Positions 48,544 through 56,724 of a stretch of DNA of 64,000 bases are shown piece by piece (positions within the stretch are counted from its first letter, which is position 1; each line of letters begins with the position of its first letter). The notes under the pieces are model-generated. The model was not told the origin of the DNA. It did not search any database and saw only the letters and a program-made list of their open reading frames with translations. A program made the position numbers and the translations under genes. The stretch is from Streptomyces sp. SID12501 (lineage in GTDB: Bacteria; Actinomycetota; Actinomycetes; Streptomycetales; Streptomycetaceae), in NCBI RefSeq assembly GCF_010550245.1, contig NZ_JAAGLU010000029.1:62001-126000 (forward strand). Direction: 5' to 3'.

Positions 48544-49089
48544 CTACGACCAGGGTCCGACATCGCGAGCCCAGCGCTCCAGCTCGGCGAACTCGCGCTC
48601 CCCGAGACCCCTGCGCGGGTCGATCCGCAGCAGCAGTGCCCGCCCAGTGTGGTGCTCGGCCACATGGCGGACATCGAGGTCGGTGATCATGTCGTCGACC
48701 CAGACGAAGGGGCGCCCGTCGGCCCACTCCACGACGCGCCGCGTCTTCCAGTACAGCCCGTCGGGTTCCTCGGCGAACAGGTTGGTGAACTCGATGACCG
48801 GCAGTGCGGCCGGCAGCCCGATCACCGGGCCGATCATCTCGTTCGCCTCGTGCATCCAGGTCGTGGCCCACGCCAGGTCGTAAGGCAGGGCCAGCAGCCG
48901 GGCGCCGTGACCGGGGTGCAGCCGTATCCGCAGGCCCCGCCGAAGCCGCCGGGAGCCCGGTTTCTGCCGGGCGGACCAGTTGGTGGGGTGCACCCGGCGG
49001 GTCACATAGCCCCGGTGGCGCAGGAGCCGGGCGCCGAACGGGTTGAGGGGGCCGTCGACGTCGAGGAGGAGCAGTGGTCGGTCCGTCAT
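48544..49089 (-). CDS. HAD-like hydrolase domain protein
   Basis: 181 residues. The N-terminal LLLLDVDGPLNPF contains the DxD nucleophile motif of HAD phosphatases. The second acidic motif is probably FVWVDDMITDLDVRH. No cap domain can be placed with certainty, as the region between is short (about 90 residues) and rich in Arg. Members of this Streptomyces family are often annotated simply as HAD domain-containing secreted/cytoplasmic protein with unknown substrate. The ATG at 49089 follows GGGGAGG-like purines after the aminotransferase gene. Confidence 0.8.
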   Translation of the reverse strand: MTDRPLLLLDVDGPLNPFGARLLRHRGYVTRRVHPTNWSARQKPGSRRLRRGLRIRLHPGHGARLLALPYDLAWATTWMHEANEMIGPVIGLPAALPVIEFTNLFAEEPDGLYWKTRRVVEWADGRPFVWVDDMITDLDVRHVAEHHTGRALLLRIDPRRGLGEREFAELERWARDVGPWS

Positions 49090-49137
49090 GGGGAGGGGTT
49101 ACCCATGACGGACGGCGACTGACCGCCCCCGCGGGCG

Positions 49138-50346
49138 TTACTGCCGATAACCGCTCAGGAACCGCCCGATCCTGCTGATCGCCACCTCCAGGTCGTCCGC
49201 GTACGGGAGGGTGAGGATGCGGAAGTGGTCGGGGGAGGGCCAGTTGAAGCCCGTACCCTGCACGACCTGGATCTTCTCCTGAAGGAGCAGGTCCAGGACG
49301 AACTTCTCGTCGTCGTGGATCTTGTGGACGGCCGGGTCGAGGCGCGGGAACGCGTACAGCGCGCCCTTCGGCTTGACGCAGGAGACGCCCGGGATCTCGT
49401 TGAGGCGTTCCCACGCGCGGTCGCGCTGTTCGCGCAACCTGCCGCCGGGAGCGGTGAGTTCGTAGATGGACTGCCGGCCGCCGAGCGCGGCCTGGATGGC
49501 GTACTGTGCGGGCGCGTTGGGGCACAGGCGCATCGACGCCAGCATCGTCAGGCCTTCGAGGTAGCTGCGCGCGTGCTGCTTCGGGCCGGTGACCACCAGC
49601 CAGCCCGAGCGGAAGCCGGCCACCCGGTACGTCTTCGACAGGCCGCAGAAGGTCAGGACGACCAGGTCGGGGGCGAGTGCGGCGGCGGAGTGGTGCACCT
49701 CGTCGTCGTACAGGATCTGGTCGTAGATCTCGTCGGCGAAGACCATCAGGCCGTGGCGGCGGGCCAGGTCGAGGATGCCCTCGATGATCTCCTTCGGATA
49801 GACCGCGCCGGTGGGGTTGTTCGGGTTGATGATGACCACGGCCCTGGTGCGGTCGGTGATCTTCGCCGCCATGTCGTCCAGGTCCGGGTACCAGTCGGCC
49901 TGTTCGTCGCAGAGGTAGTGGACCGCCTTGCCGCCGGCGAGGGTCGTGACCGCCGTCCAGAGGGGGAAGTCCGGGGCGGGGATGAGGACTTCGTCGCCGT
50001 CCTCGACCAGCGCCTGGACCGCCATCGAGACCAGTTCCGAGACGCCGTTGCCGAGGAAGACGTCATCGACGTCGACCTCCAGGCCGCGTTCCTGGTAGCG
50101 CTGGGCGACGGCCCGGCGGGCGGAGAGAATGCCGCGAGAGTCCGTGTAGCCGTGGGCCTGCGGCAGCATGCGGATCATGTCCTGGAGGATCTCCGGCGGC
50201 GCCTCGAAGCCGAAGAGCGCGGGGTTGCCGGTGTTGAGGCGCAGGACGCTGTGGCCCGCCTCCTCCAGTGCGTTGGCGTGCTCGATCACCGGACCGCGGA
50301 TCTCGTAACAGACCTCGCTGAGCTTGCTGGACTGCCGGAACTCCAT
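49138..50346 (-). CDS. Alanine transaminase-like PLP aminotransferase
   Basis: 402 residues, normal length for class I/II. PLP lysine is Lys238 in CGLSKTYRVAGFRSGW; other conserved sites are NTGNPALFGF, the Tyr in YTDSRG, NPNNPTGAVY and DEIYDQI. The whole pattern matches AlaA-type enzymes that exchange amino groups between alanine and 2-oxoglutarate. It is divergent from the HxlR gene; the CTTGG dyads at 50376-50411 lie in the shared promoter region and may control both. Confidence 0.92.
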   Translation of the reverse strand: MEFRQSSKLSEVCYEIRGPVIEHANALEEAGHSVLRLNTGNPALFGFEAPPEILQDMIRMLPQAHGYTDSRGILSARRAVAQRYQERGLEVDVDDVFLGNGVSELVSMAVQALVEDGDEVLIPAPDFPLWTAVTTLAGGKAVHYLCDEQADWYPDLDDMAAKITDRTRAVVIINPNNPTGAVYPKEIIEGILDLARRHGLMVFADEIYDQILYDDEVHHSAAALAPDLVVLTFCGLSKTYRVAGFRSGWLVVTGPKQHARSYLEGLTMLASMRLCPNAPAQYAIQAALGGRQSIYELTAPGGRLREQRDRAWERLNEIPGVSCVKPKGALYAFPRLDPAVHKIHDDEKFVLDLLLQEKIQVVQGTGFNWPSPDHFRILTLPYADDLEVAISRIGRFLSGYRQ

Positions 50347-50375
50347 GCGCTTACGCCCCTCCGGTTTGTGTGTTG

Positions 50376-50411
50376 CTTGGTTTTACCAAGTATCAGCTTG
50401 GAAAGTCCAAC
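50376..50411. promoter_or_regulatory. Two CTTGG-N5-CCAAG-type dyads between alaA-like and hxlR-like genes
   Basis: CTTGGTTTTACCAAG (50376-50390) is perfect; CTTGGAAAGTCCAAC (50397-50411) differs in one base. Centres are 21 bp apart. This is the expected form of a dimeric winged-helix (HxlR) operator. A -35 TTGGAA (50398-50403) and -10 TAGACT (50420-50425) with 16-bp spacing overlap the second dyad. Confidence 0.68.
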
Positions 50412-50432
50412 AACATGTCTAGACTGCGTCGC

Positions 50433-51080
50433 ATGTCACCTCGCCGAAGCTACGACCAGTACTGTTCCGTCGCTCGCGCCCTCGATGCCGTCGGCGACCG
50501 CTGGACTCTCCTGATCGTCCGGGAGCTGCTGGCCGGTCCGCGCCGCTACACCGACCTGCACGCGGATCTGCCGGGCGTCAGCACGGACGTACTGGCGTCG
50601 CGGCTGAAGGACATGGAGCGGGACGGCCTCGCGAGCCGACGCCGGCTGCCGCCGCCGGGGGCCGCTTCCGTCTACGAACTCACCGGCCAGGGCAGGCGGT
50701 TGCTGCCGGTGCTCCAGGCGCTGGGGGAGTGGGGCGCGCCCGAGTTGGGCGAGCGACGTGCGACGGACGCCGTACGGGCGCACTGGTTCGCGCTGCCGTT
50801 GCTGCGCGGCCTGGATGCGGTGGGCGGCGGGGTGGGCGGCGCAGGGATCGTCGAAGTCCGGCTGGAGGAAGGCGAGTTCCACCTGTACGTGGGCGCGGAG
50901 GACGGTCCGGTGTACGGCGCCGGGCCCGCCCCCGAGGAGCCCGACGCCCGCCTGTCGATGGACACCGGGACGTGTGCGGCGATCGGCCGGGGGGATGTCG
51001 GCGTGCTGGACGCCGTACGGGACGGGCGCATCGAGGTGACCGGCGAGGGAACACTCGCCAAGGCCCTGCGGGAGGCCTGA
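50433..51080 (+). CDS. HxlR-family winged-helix regulator
   Basis: 215 residues from ATG 50433. The family signature is in RRSYDQYCSVARALDAVGDRWTLLIVRELL (two quoted segments: YDQYCSVARALDAVGDRW and LLIVRELLAGPRRYTDL), with the wing in LKDMERDGLASRRRLPPP. The conserved Cys of DQYCSVA may sense redox or electrophiles. About 100 extra residues form a C-terminal SCP2/sterol-carrier-like domain, as in longer HxlR proteins. The mRNA is probably leaderless: the -10 box TAGACT ends 7 nt before this ATG. An ATG at 50415 overlaps the -10 region and is rejected. It most likely represses its own and the divergent aminotransferase gene. Confidence 0.88.
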   Translation: MSPRRSYDQYCSVARALDAVGDRWTLLIVRELLAGPRRYTDLHADLPGVSTDVLASRLKDMERDGLASRRRLPPPGAASVYELTGQGRRLLPVLQALGEWGAPELGERRATDAVRAHWFALPLLRGLDAVGGGVGGAGIVEVRLEEGEFHLYVGAEDGPVYGAGPAPEEPDARLSMDTGTCAAIGRGDVGVLDAVRDGRIEVTGEGTLAKALREA

Positions 51081-51105
51081 TCCGCAAACGAGGCCTGATA
51101 CGGCA

Positions 51106-51139
51106 CATGCCTGCCGCGCGACCTTGCGCGGCAGGCATG
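51106..51139. terminator. Convergent terminator hairpin
   Basis: A perfect 14-bp stem (51106-51119 with 51126-51139) around a 6-nt loop between the HxlR gene and the minus-strand membrane protein gene. It can serve both directions. Confidence 0.8.
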
Positions 51140-51161
51140 GTGACGAACCGTCAGCTGTCGA

Positions 51162-52007
51162 TCAGGCTCCCGGCGGAACCTGCCTCGGCCGGCCCGAGCC
51201 GCGCGTCAGGGCGTAGCCGCCGACGCCCGCCAGGGCGGCCAGCGCGCCGCCGAGCGCCGTCCAGACCCAGCGGTCGGACCACCAGCCGCTGGACCAGCCG
51301 TCGTCGGGCTCGATGCTCGACAGCACCGCGGACGTCGTCGAACTGTCCTCCGTGTCCTCGGACTTGACCGCGATCCCGGGCACCAGCGGCTCGGCCAGCG
51401 AACCGTCCACGGCCGCCGCACCGCCGATGTCCTTCGAGTCGACCCGCACTTCGGCGCCGACCGGGAGGCCGAGGTCGGAGGTCGCGAGGTTCACCGTCGT
51501 CAGCCGGAGGTAATAGGTGCCCGGCAGCGGGTCGTTGGCCCACTGCTCCGACCAGGCGCGGACCGTGCGCAGGGTGCACGCCAGCTCCACGGACGCGGTG
51601 CCCGAGGCGGCGGTGCGGGTCTGGGCGCCGTACTGGCAGGCCTGGCGGCGCCGCAGACCGTCGTACACGTCGAGCTGCCACGTCTCGGACGCGTGCGTGT
51701 CCGGCAGCTTCACCGTCGCCTTGACGGTGGGGCGTTGACCGGCGTCCGCGGGGAACGACCAGTACAGGTAGTCGCCCGCCGAGCCGCTCGCGGTGGCCTG
51801 CTGGCCCTGGTCGATCTCCGTCGCCGTACGGAACGACGTGCCCGCGGAGGTGGGGGCCGAGCTCCCGTCCGAAGGACTCGCGGAGGGCGAGGCGTCGGCG
51901 ACGGCCGGGGTCGCGGCCAGCCCGAGCATCAGCACGGCCGACCCCAACGCGCGTGCACCGCGCGACAGTTGATTCTTGTGAACTCGCATCACTCGCGTCA
52001 CTCGCAT
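51162..52007 (-). CDS. Secreted, membrane-anchored beta-rich protein
   Basis: 281 residues. ATG 52007 overlaps the VWA stop by one base (TGATG), with GGAGG eight nt upstream. Three repeated GCGAGTGA units at the start create alternative ATGs. A signal peptide (ALGSAVLMLGLAATPAVADA) precedes a Ser-rich segment, then a Greek-key-like domain (GSAGDYLYWSFPADAGQRPTVK) resembling pre-peptidase or carbohydrate-binding modules, and a C-terminal membrane helix (WVWTALGGALAALAGVGGYAL) with a short basic tail. It is probably displayed on the outer membrane face. It forms an operon with the VWA gene and may act as its partner; the function is unknown. Confidence 0.75.
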   Translation of the reverse strand: MRVTRVMRVHKNQLSRGARALGSAVLMLGLAATPAVADASPSASPSDGSSAPTSAGTSFRTATEIDQGQQATASGSAGDYLYWSFPADAGQRPTVKATVKLPDTHASETWQLDVYDGLRRRQACQYGAQTRTAASGTASVELACTLRTVRAWSEQWANDPLPGTYYLRLTTVNLATSDLGLPVGAEVRVDSKDIGGAAAVDGSLAEPLVPGIAVKSEDTEDSSTTSAVLSSIEPDDGWSSGWWSDRWVWTALGGALAALAGVGGYALTRGSGRPRQVPPGA

Positions 52008-53275
52008 CAGTTGGTCCTCCATACCGAGACCCGCAGACGCGAGATCCAGCCCCACAGGACACCCGTGAGGAAGCCGAACAGGATGAGCGCGCCCAGCAGC
52101 CACCAGCCGCGGCCGAGGCCGAAGGAGGCCACGTCGCTCGCCTGGCTCGGGCCGTCGACGACGTCGACGGTCAGTTCGAGCGGCAGACCGGGTGTGGACT
52201 TCACACCACTGGCCGCCGAGAAGGAGTTGGTGACCTGGAGACACACGGTCTCGGCCACCGACTCGTCATCCTCGTCGTCGGCCTCCGCCTTCGCATAGCG
52301 CAGGCCCGTCGAGATGACGTCGGTACGGCCGGTTCCGTTGCCCTCGCCGCGGACGATCTCACGGCCGTGCGCGGTCACCGCCCGCAGCAGCACCCCGTAG
52401 TCGGGGTTGACGGCCCGGTCGGCCGACACGCTCACCGAGGCGCGCAGTTCCTTGCCCGGCTGGACGTCGACGCGGTACCAGCGCTGCTGTCCGAACTCCT
52501 CGCGGTCCGTGTACAGACCGGACTTCACCGCCGGAGCGTTCGTGCACCCGGCCGCGCCCTCGACGGCCACCGGCGTCACCACCGGGTCGGCGGCACGGAC
52601 CACCAACTGGTTGACCTTGTCGGCGAGTTCGTCGGTGTGCTCGACCGACGTGTAGGTCCCGCCGGTCGCCTCGGCGATACAGCTCAGCTGCTGCCGCATC
52701 TTGGTGTTCGGGACCAGGCCGAGGGTGTCGATGGTGAGGCCGATGCCCTTGGCCGCGATCTCCCGGGCCACCTCGCACGGGTCGAGCGGTGCGCAGGTGT
52801 CCTCGCCGTCGCTGATGAGCACGATGCGCTTGGTGCCCTCACCGCCGTCGAGGTCGTCCGCCGCCTTCAGCAGTGCGGGGCCGATCGGCGTCCAGCCGGT
52901 GGGCGTGAGCGTCGCGACCGCCGTCTTGGCCTCGACGCGGTCGAGCGGACCCACCGGGAAGAGCTGCGCGGTGTCCTTGCAGCCTTCCTTGCGGTCGTCG
53001 CCGGGGTAGTTGGCGCCCAGCGTGCGGATGCCGAGCTGGACCTCCTCGGGTGTCGCGTCCAGCACCTCGTTGAACGCCTGCTTCGCCGCGGCCATCCGCG
53101 ACTGGCCGTCTATGTCCCGGGCTCGCATCGAACCGCTGACGTCGAGGAGGAGGTTGACCTTGGGTGCGAGTGCGGTGGTTTCGTCGGCGACGGCTTCGGC
53201 CGGGACCGCGATCCCGGCCGCCAGGGCGGTGAGCAGGGCGCAGGCGCCCGCCGCCAGCCGTTGTCTTGTGATCAT
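52007..53275 (-). CDS. Secreted von Willebrand factor type A domain protein
   Basis: 422 residues. A signal peptide (ACALLTALAAGIAVPAEAVA) is followed by a VWA domain with an intact metal site DVSGSM (DxSxS), the later Thr in LTPTGWTPIG and Asp in LISDGEDT. A middle beta domain and a C-terminal membrane helix (WWLLGALILFGFLTGVLWGW) follow, so it sits on the cell surface. VWA domains bind protein ligands through a divalent cation. The downstream gene overlaps it. Its ligand is unknown; adhesion or regulation of an envelope system is possible. Confidence 0.85.
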   Translation of the reverse strand: MITRQRLAAGACALLTALAAGIAVPAEAVADETTALAPKVNLLLDVSGSMRARDIDGQSRMAAAKQAFNEVLDATPEEVQLGIRTLGANYPGDDRKEGCKDTAQLFPVGPLDRVEAKTAVATLTPTGWTPIGPALLKAADDLDGGEGTKRIVLISDGEDTCAPLDPCEVAREIAAKGIGLTIDTLGLVPNTKMRQQLSCIAEATGGTYTSVEHTDELADKVNQLVVRAADPVVTPVAVEGAAGCTNAPAVKSGLYTDREEFGQQRWYRVDVQPGKELRASVSVSADRAVNPDYGVLLRAVTAHGREIVRGEGNGTGRTDVISTGLRYAKAEADDEDDESVAETVCLQVTNSFSAASGVKSTPGLPLELTVDVVDGPSQASDVASFGLGRGWWLLGALILFGFLTGVLWGWISRLRVSVWRTN

Positions 53276-53322
53276 CGATGGATCCTATTGACACTGGGTG
53301 ACCCGCTTCAAAACGGGGCCCA

Positions 53323-54840
53323 TCAGTGGCCACCCCGCTTCACCCCTCCCGCCACCTCGCCCAGAGGGCTGGGCAGTTGGGTCCACAGGTCGCCGGGCGT
53401 GTTCGGTGACAGCCGCATCAGGGTCAACGCCTTGGTGGGCAGGGGCTGTTCGCGCAACGCCAGGAGATCCGGCGTGCGCGGCAGCCCTCGTACGGCCGTC
53501 TCCAACGCCTCCCGCAGTGCCGTCTCCGAACCGGCCGTCGCACCCAGTGCCCCCGCCACCAGCGAGCCGAACAGCTTGCGGCGCAGGGTGATTTCGTCGT
53601 CGGTGACGATCCGTCCGGTCAGCTTCGGCGCCGGGATGCCGTGCCGGGCCAGCCGGGCCGGACTGACGCGGATGTCGGCGAGGTCGCGGTAGACCAGCCG
53701 CAGGGGGTCCCCGGTCGCCGACAGCACGACGAGGAGATTCTGACCGTGTGCCTCCAGGGCGACGCCCAGATCGAGCAGCCGCAGCCCGACGGTGAGCGCG
53801 AGACGCGTGAACTCGGCCAGCCAGGAGGGTGATCGGGGAAGCTCTGTGGCGGCCAGGGCCCCGACCGGAACGACGTACTCGCCCGCCCCCGAGTCCGCGT
53901 ACAGGTCCGGCGGTTCCCTCAACACCGCCGCCAGATCGGGGGAGTCGGCGGTGACCGCGCCGAGCGTGCGGGTGATGTGCAGCAGCCCGTCGAGACGCGC
54001 GGCCATCGACTCCATGAACGCCGACACCGTCGCCGCCGTCTCGATCGAGTACGGCGAGATGTCCCGTACCGAGGAGGTGAGCCGAGCGCTCAACGCGGTC
54101 TTGAGGTGCGGTCCGCCGTCCGGGAGGGCGAGGCTGCGCAGGGACATCAAGGGATGCGCCGACAGGCGGCCCGCGCTCGGGAGTCGGAGCACATGTGCCC
54201 CCTGCCAGGGGTGCACCGGAATCAGCGGACGTCCCCCGTCCCGCAGCCACGCGGGCCACTCGCCCCGCACGGCACAGTCGTCCGCCGCCACCAGCGCCAG
54301 CTCCACGACCGGCCGGTGCTCGGGCCCGTACGCGAGCTGCTCGGCCACCGAGAACCCGGGCCGGGAACGGCAGTTGGGGTGGAAGGGGTGACCGTCGACG
54401 ACCCGCTGCTCCCACTCCCAGCCGGTCACGGGGGCATGCAGGGCACTGTCCTGGCCGGCGCGTGACAGGGCCAACGAGGCGACACTGTGGCCGAGTTCGG
54501 CCGCGAAGGCGGGTCCGTGCGGGACGGCCAGGTCCGTCATCAGCCGCGCCGGATCGTCGTACGACACCGTCCCGAGCCGAACGTCGGTGACACGGCCGTC
54601 GACGGCGTACGGATCGGCGTACGGGCCCTCGAGCCGGCGCCCGTCCGTCAGCAGGAGACCTGTGCCGTTCTCGCGGTGGGTGATCCACGGCAGCGGTTCG
54701 TGGACCAGCGCCCGCCACAGCCGGGTCAGCACGGCGGCCCGGGCGCCGGGCAGCTCGGCCGCGTACCGCGACACGAGCTCGGGTCGGACGGCGGCCAGTT
54801 CGTCGGCGACCTCGGCCTCTGCGCTGGAGGGACGGTGCAC
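53323..54840 (-). CDS. IucA/IucC-family NIS siderophore synthetase
   Basis: 505 residues from GTG 54840 (GAGGAG six nt upstream). NIS synthetases condense carboxylic acids such as citrate with amines using ATP. Landmarks: GHPFHPNCRSRPGFS (ATP-binding; Arg replaces the Lys seen at the same place in the partner), HPWQGAHVLR, KTALSARLTSSVRDIS, and the C-terminal FhuF-like AHGQNLLVVLS and YRDLADIRV. The partner synthetase at 54990 is divergent, 150 bp away. No N-hydroxylase, decarboxylase or exporter gene is seen in the window, so the siderophore cannot be named. Probably iron-regulated, but no DmdR/IdeR box was recognised. Confidence 0.88.
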   Translation of the reverse strand: MHRPSSAEAEVADELAAVRPELVSRYAAELPGARAAVLTRLWRALVHEPLPWITHRENGTGLLLTDGRRLEGPYADPYAVDGRVTDVRLGTVSYDDPARLMTDLAVPHGPAFAAELGHSVASLALSRAGQDSALHAPVTGWEWEQRVVDGHPFHPNCRSRPGFSVAEQLAYGPEHRPVVELALVAADDCAVRGEWPAWLRDGGRPLIPVHPWQGAHVLRLPSAGRLSAHPLMSLRSLALPDGGPHLKTALSARLTSSVRDISPYSIETAATVSAFMESMAARLDGLLHITRTLGAVTADSPDLAAVLREPPDLYADSGAGEYVVPVGALAATELPRSPSWLAEFTRLALTVGLRLLDLGVALEAHGQNLLVVLSATGDPLRLVYRDLADIRVSPARLARHGIPAPKLTGRIVTDDEITLRRKLFGSLVAGALGATAGSETALREALETAVRGLPRTPDLLALREQPLPTKALTLMRLSPNTPGDLWTQLPSPLGEVAGGVKRGGH

Positions 54841-54989
54841 GGCGGGCTCCTCGGGTGGGGGTACGGGTGCGGGTTTGGGCGCGGGTATGTGCTGGTGAAC
54901 GGGCGTGGACGACGACAGACATACTTGATCGACAGTGCACCGCGGGAAACCGCGAGCGTAGGAGAGCACCGTAAGAAACGAGGGAACGC

Positions 54990-56555
54990 GTGGACCCCAC
55001 CAGGCCCCCCACCGCCCCCCCGGCCCCCACCGCATCCCCAGCCGCCGCTGCACCCCCGGCTCCCACCGCACCTCCGGCCATGCCCGCGCACGACGGCATC
55101 GGAGCGCGCGCCGACGCGTACGCGACCGCGCCCCTGCTCAACTGCCTGCTCCGGGAGGTGGCCCAACCGGTCCCCGGCCCGGGCGAGCCGCGCGTGTACC
55201 GGCTGCCGAGCGGGGAGCGCCTGCTGCGTGTGCGCGGCGCACGGCGGCCCGCGGCGCCCGAGGTGAACACGGGCGACGGCGTCTGGCACCCGGTCGGCCA
55301 CGCCGAACTCGTCAAGCTCGTGGCCGAGGCACTCCAGGCGTACACCGGCCTGTCCAACCCCGAGCTGCCCGCCGAGATGGCCGACAGCCGGGACGCGGTC
55401 GCCGCGCTGCTCACCGCTCGCGACCGCACCACGCCGCCCGAGGACCGGTACCGGCGCTCCGAGCAGTCCCTTCTCACCGGGCACCCCTACCACCCGGCGC
55501 CCAAGGCGCGCGGCGGCGGCCCGGTCGCGGGCTGGCTGCCGTACGCGCCCGAGGCGTACGCCGCCTTCCCGCTGGTGCTGCTGGGCGTGCGGGAGGACGC
55601 GATGGCCGAGGAGGGCGATGTGTCCGCCCTCGACGCCTTCGGCACGGCCCCGCCCGGTTACCGGCTGCTGCCCGTCCACCCGTGGCAGCTCGACCTCGTC
55701 GGCCCGAGCCTGGCGGACGCCTTCTCGGACGGACGGCTGATCCGGCTGGGCACGACCGCGTTCGACACCTGGCCCACGGCGGCGATCCGCACGCTGTACG
55801 CGCCCGAGCACGACGTCTTCGTCAAGTTCAGCCTCGACGTCCGCATCACCAACGACGTACGCCGGCTGTGGCGCCACGACCTGCTGGCACTGCGCCGCAC
55901 GGACGCGGCGGTCGTCGCCGCTGCCGAGGGCCGGCCGGTCTGGCTCAGCGATCGGGGCTACCGCACCGCCGACTTCGCCTTCGAGGAGCTGGCGGTCCTG
56001 GTCCGCGACGGCCTGCGCGACCATGTCGTGCCGGGCGCCACGCCGCTGCTCGCCGCCGCGCTGGTCGAGGGCTTCGACGGCAACCCGCTCGACGGGCTCG
56101 CCGACCCGGCCGCCTGGTGGACGGCGTATCTGCGCTGTGCCGTGCCACCGGTCGTCGAACTGTTCGCACGGTACGGCGTCGTCATCGAGGCCCACCTCCA
56201 GAACTGCCTGATCGTGGTCGACGCCCATGGAACCCCCGTACAGGCCCTGTACCGGGACGCGGAGGGCGTGAAGCTGCTGCCGGACGTGACGCGGGCGGCG
56301 GGCTGGGAGCGGCTCGTGTACTGCCTGGTCGTCAACCACCTCACGGAGGTCGCGGAGGTGCTGAGGGAACGCCACCCGGGCTTCGACCCCTGGCAGGCCG
56401 TACGCCGGGAGCTGTCCCGCCACGACCTCCCCGAGGTCGCCGCACTCCTCGCCTCGCCCACCCTGCCCGGCAAGACCAACCTGCTGCTGCGCTGGACCGG
56501 AGCCGACGGCGCCGACGCCCGCTATCTGCCGCTGCGGAATCCGCTGGCGGGGTGA
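54990..56555 (+). CDS. IucA/IucC-family NIS siderophore synthetase (divergent partner)
   Basis: 521 residues, GTG start with GAGGGA upstream. A Pro/Ala-rich N-terminal stretch (about 35 residues) precedes the conserved domain. Sites: SLLTGHPYHPAPKARGG (ATP-binding), VHPWQLDLVG, KFSLDVRITNDVRR, AHLQNCLIVV and YRDAEGVKLL. It belongs to the same family as its divergent neighbour and together they would make two amide bonds of a citrate-type siderophore. The intergenic region of 150 bp contains the start sites of both. Two synthetases suggest symmetric two-armed product formation, but substrates are unknown. Confidence 0.9.
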   Translation: MDPTRPPTAPPAPTASPAAAAPPAPTAPPAMPAHDGIGARADAYATAPLLNCLLREVAQPVPGPGEPRVYRLPSGERLLRVRGARRPAAPEVNTGDGVWHPVGHAELVKLVAEALQAYTGLSNPELPAEMADSRDAVAALLTARDRTTPPEDRYRRSEQSLLTGHPYHPAPKARGGGPVAGWLPYAPEAYAAFPLVLLGVREDAMAEEGDVSALDAFGTAPPGYRLLPVHPWQLDLVGPSLADAFSDGRLIRLGTTAFDTWPTAAIRTLYAPEHDVFVKFSLDVRITNDVRRLWRHDLLALRRTDAAVVAAAEGRPVWLSDRGYRTADFAFEELAVLVRDGLRDHVVPGATPLLAAALVEGFDGNPLDGLADPAAWWTAYLRCAVPPVVELFARYGVVIEAHLQNCLIVVDAHGTPVQALYRDAEGVKLLPDVTRAAGWERLVYCLVVNHLTEVAEVLRERHPGFDPWQAVRRELSRHDLPEVAALLASPTLPGKTNLLLRWTGADGADARYLPLRNPLAG

Positions 56556-56588
56556 ACCGGAGGGGGAAGGGGAACCGTTTCGGACCCG

Positions 56589-56616
56589 ATGACGTCATGA
56601 GCGGAACATCTAGACT
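56589..56616 (+). promoter_or_regulatory. Candidate promoter of the kinase gene
   Basis: The perfect palindrome ATGACGTCAT (56589-56598) contains a -35-like ATGACG, and TAGACT at 56611-56616 is a fair -10, 16 bp from it. About 110 nt upstream of the kinase ATG. Confidence 0.35.
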
Positions 56617-56724
56617 GATGTCCGGCAATGGGGAGCCTCGCGGCTGATCACGGCCGCTCGACGGGGACGGGGGTCGGGACGATGAGTTCCCGCAGCCGGG
56701 CCGCAGAGGTGAGATGGGGGAGTC

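Noticed and set aside
51162..52244. Longer form of the membrane-anchored protein starting inside the VWA gene
   Set aside because: The additional N-terminal residues are antisense-like and precede the signal peptide; ATG 52007 has GGAGG upstream and gives a proper signal sequence.
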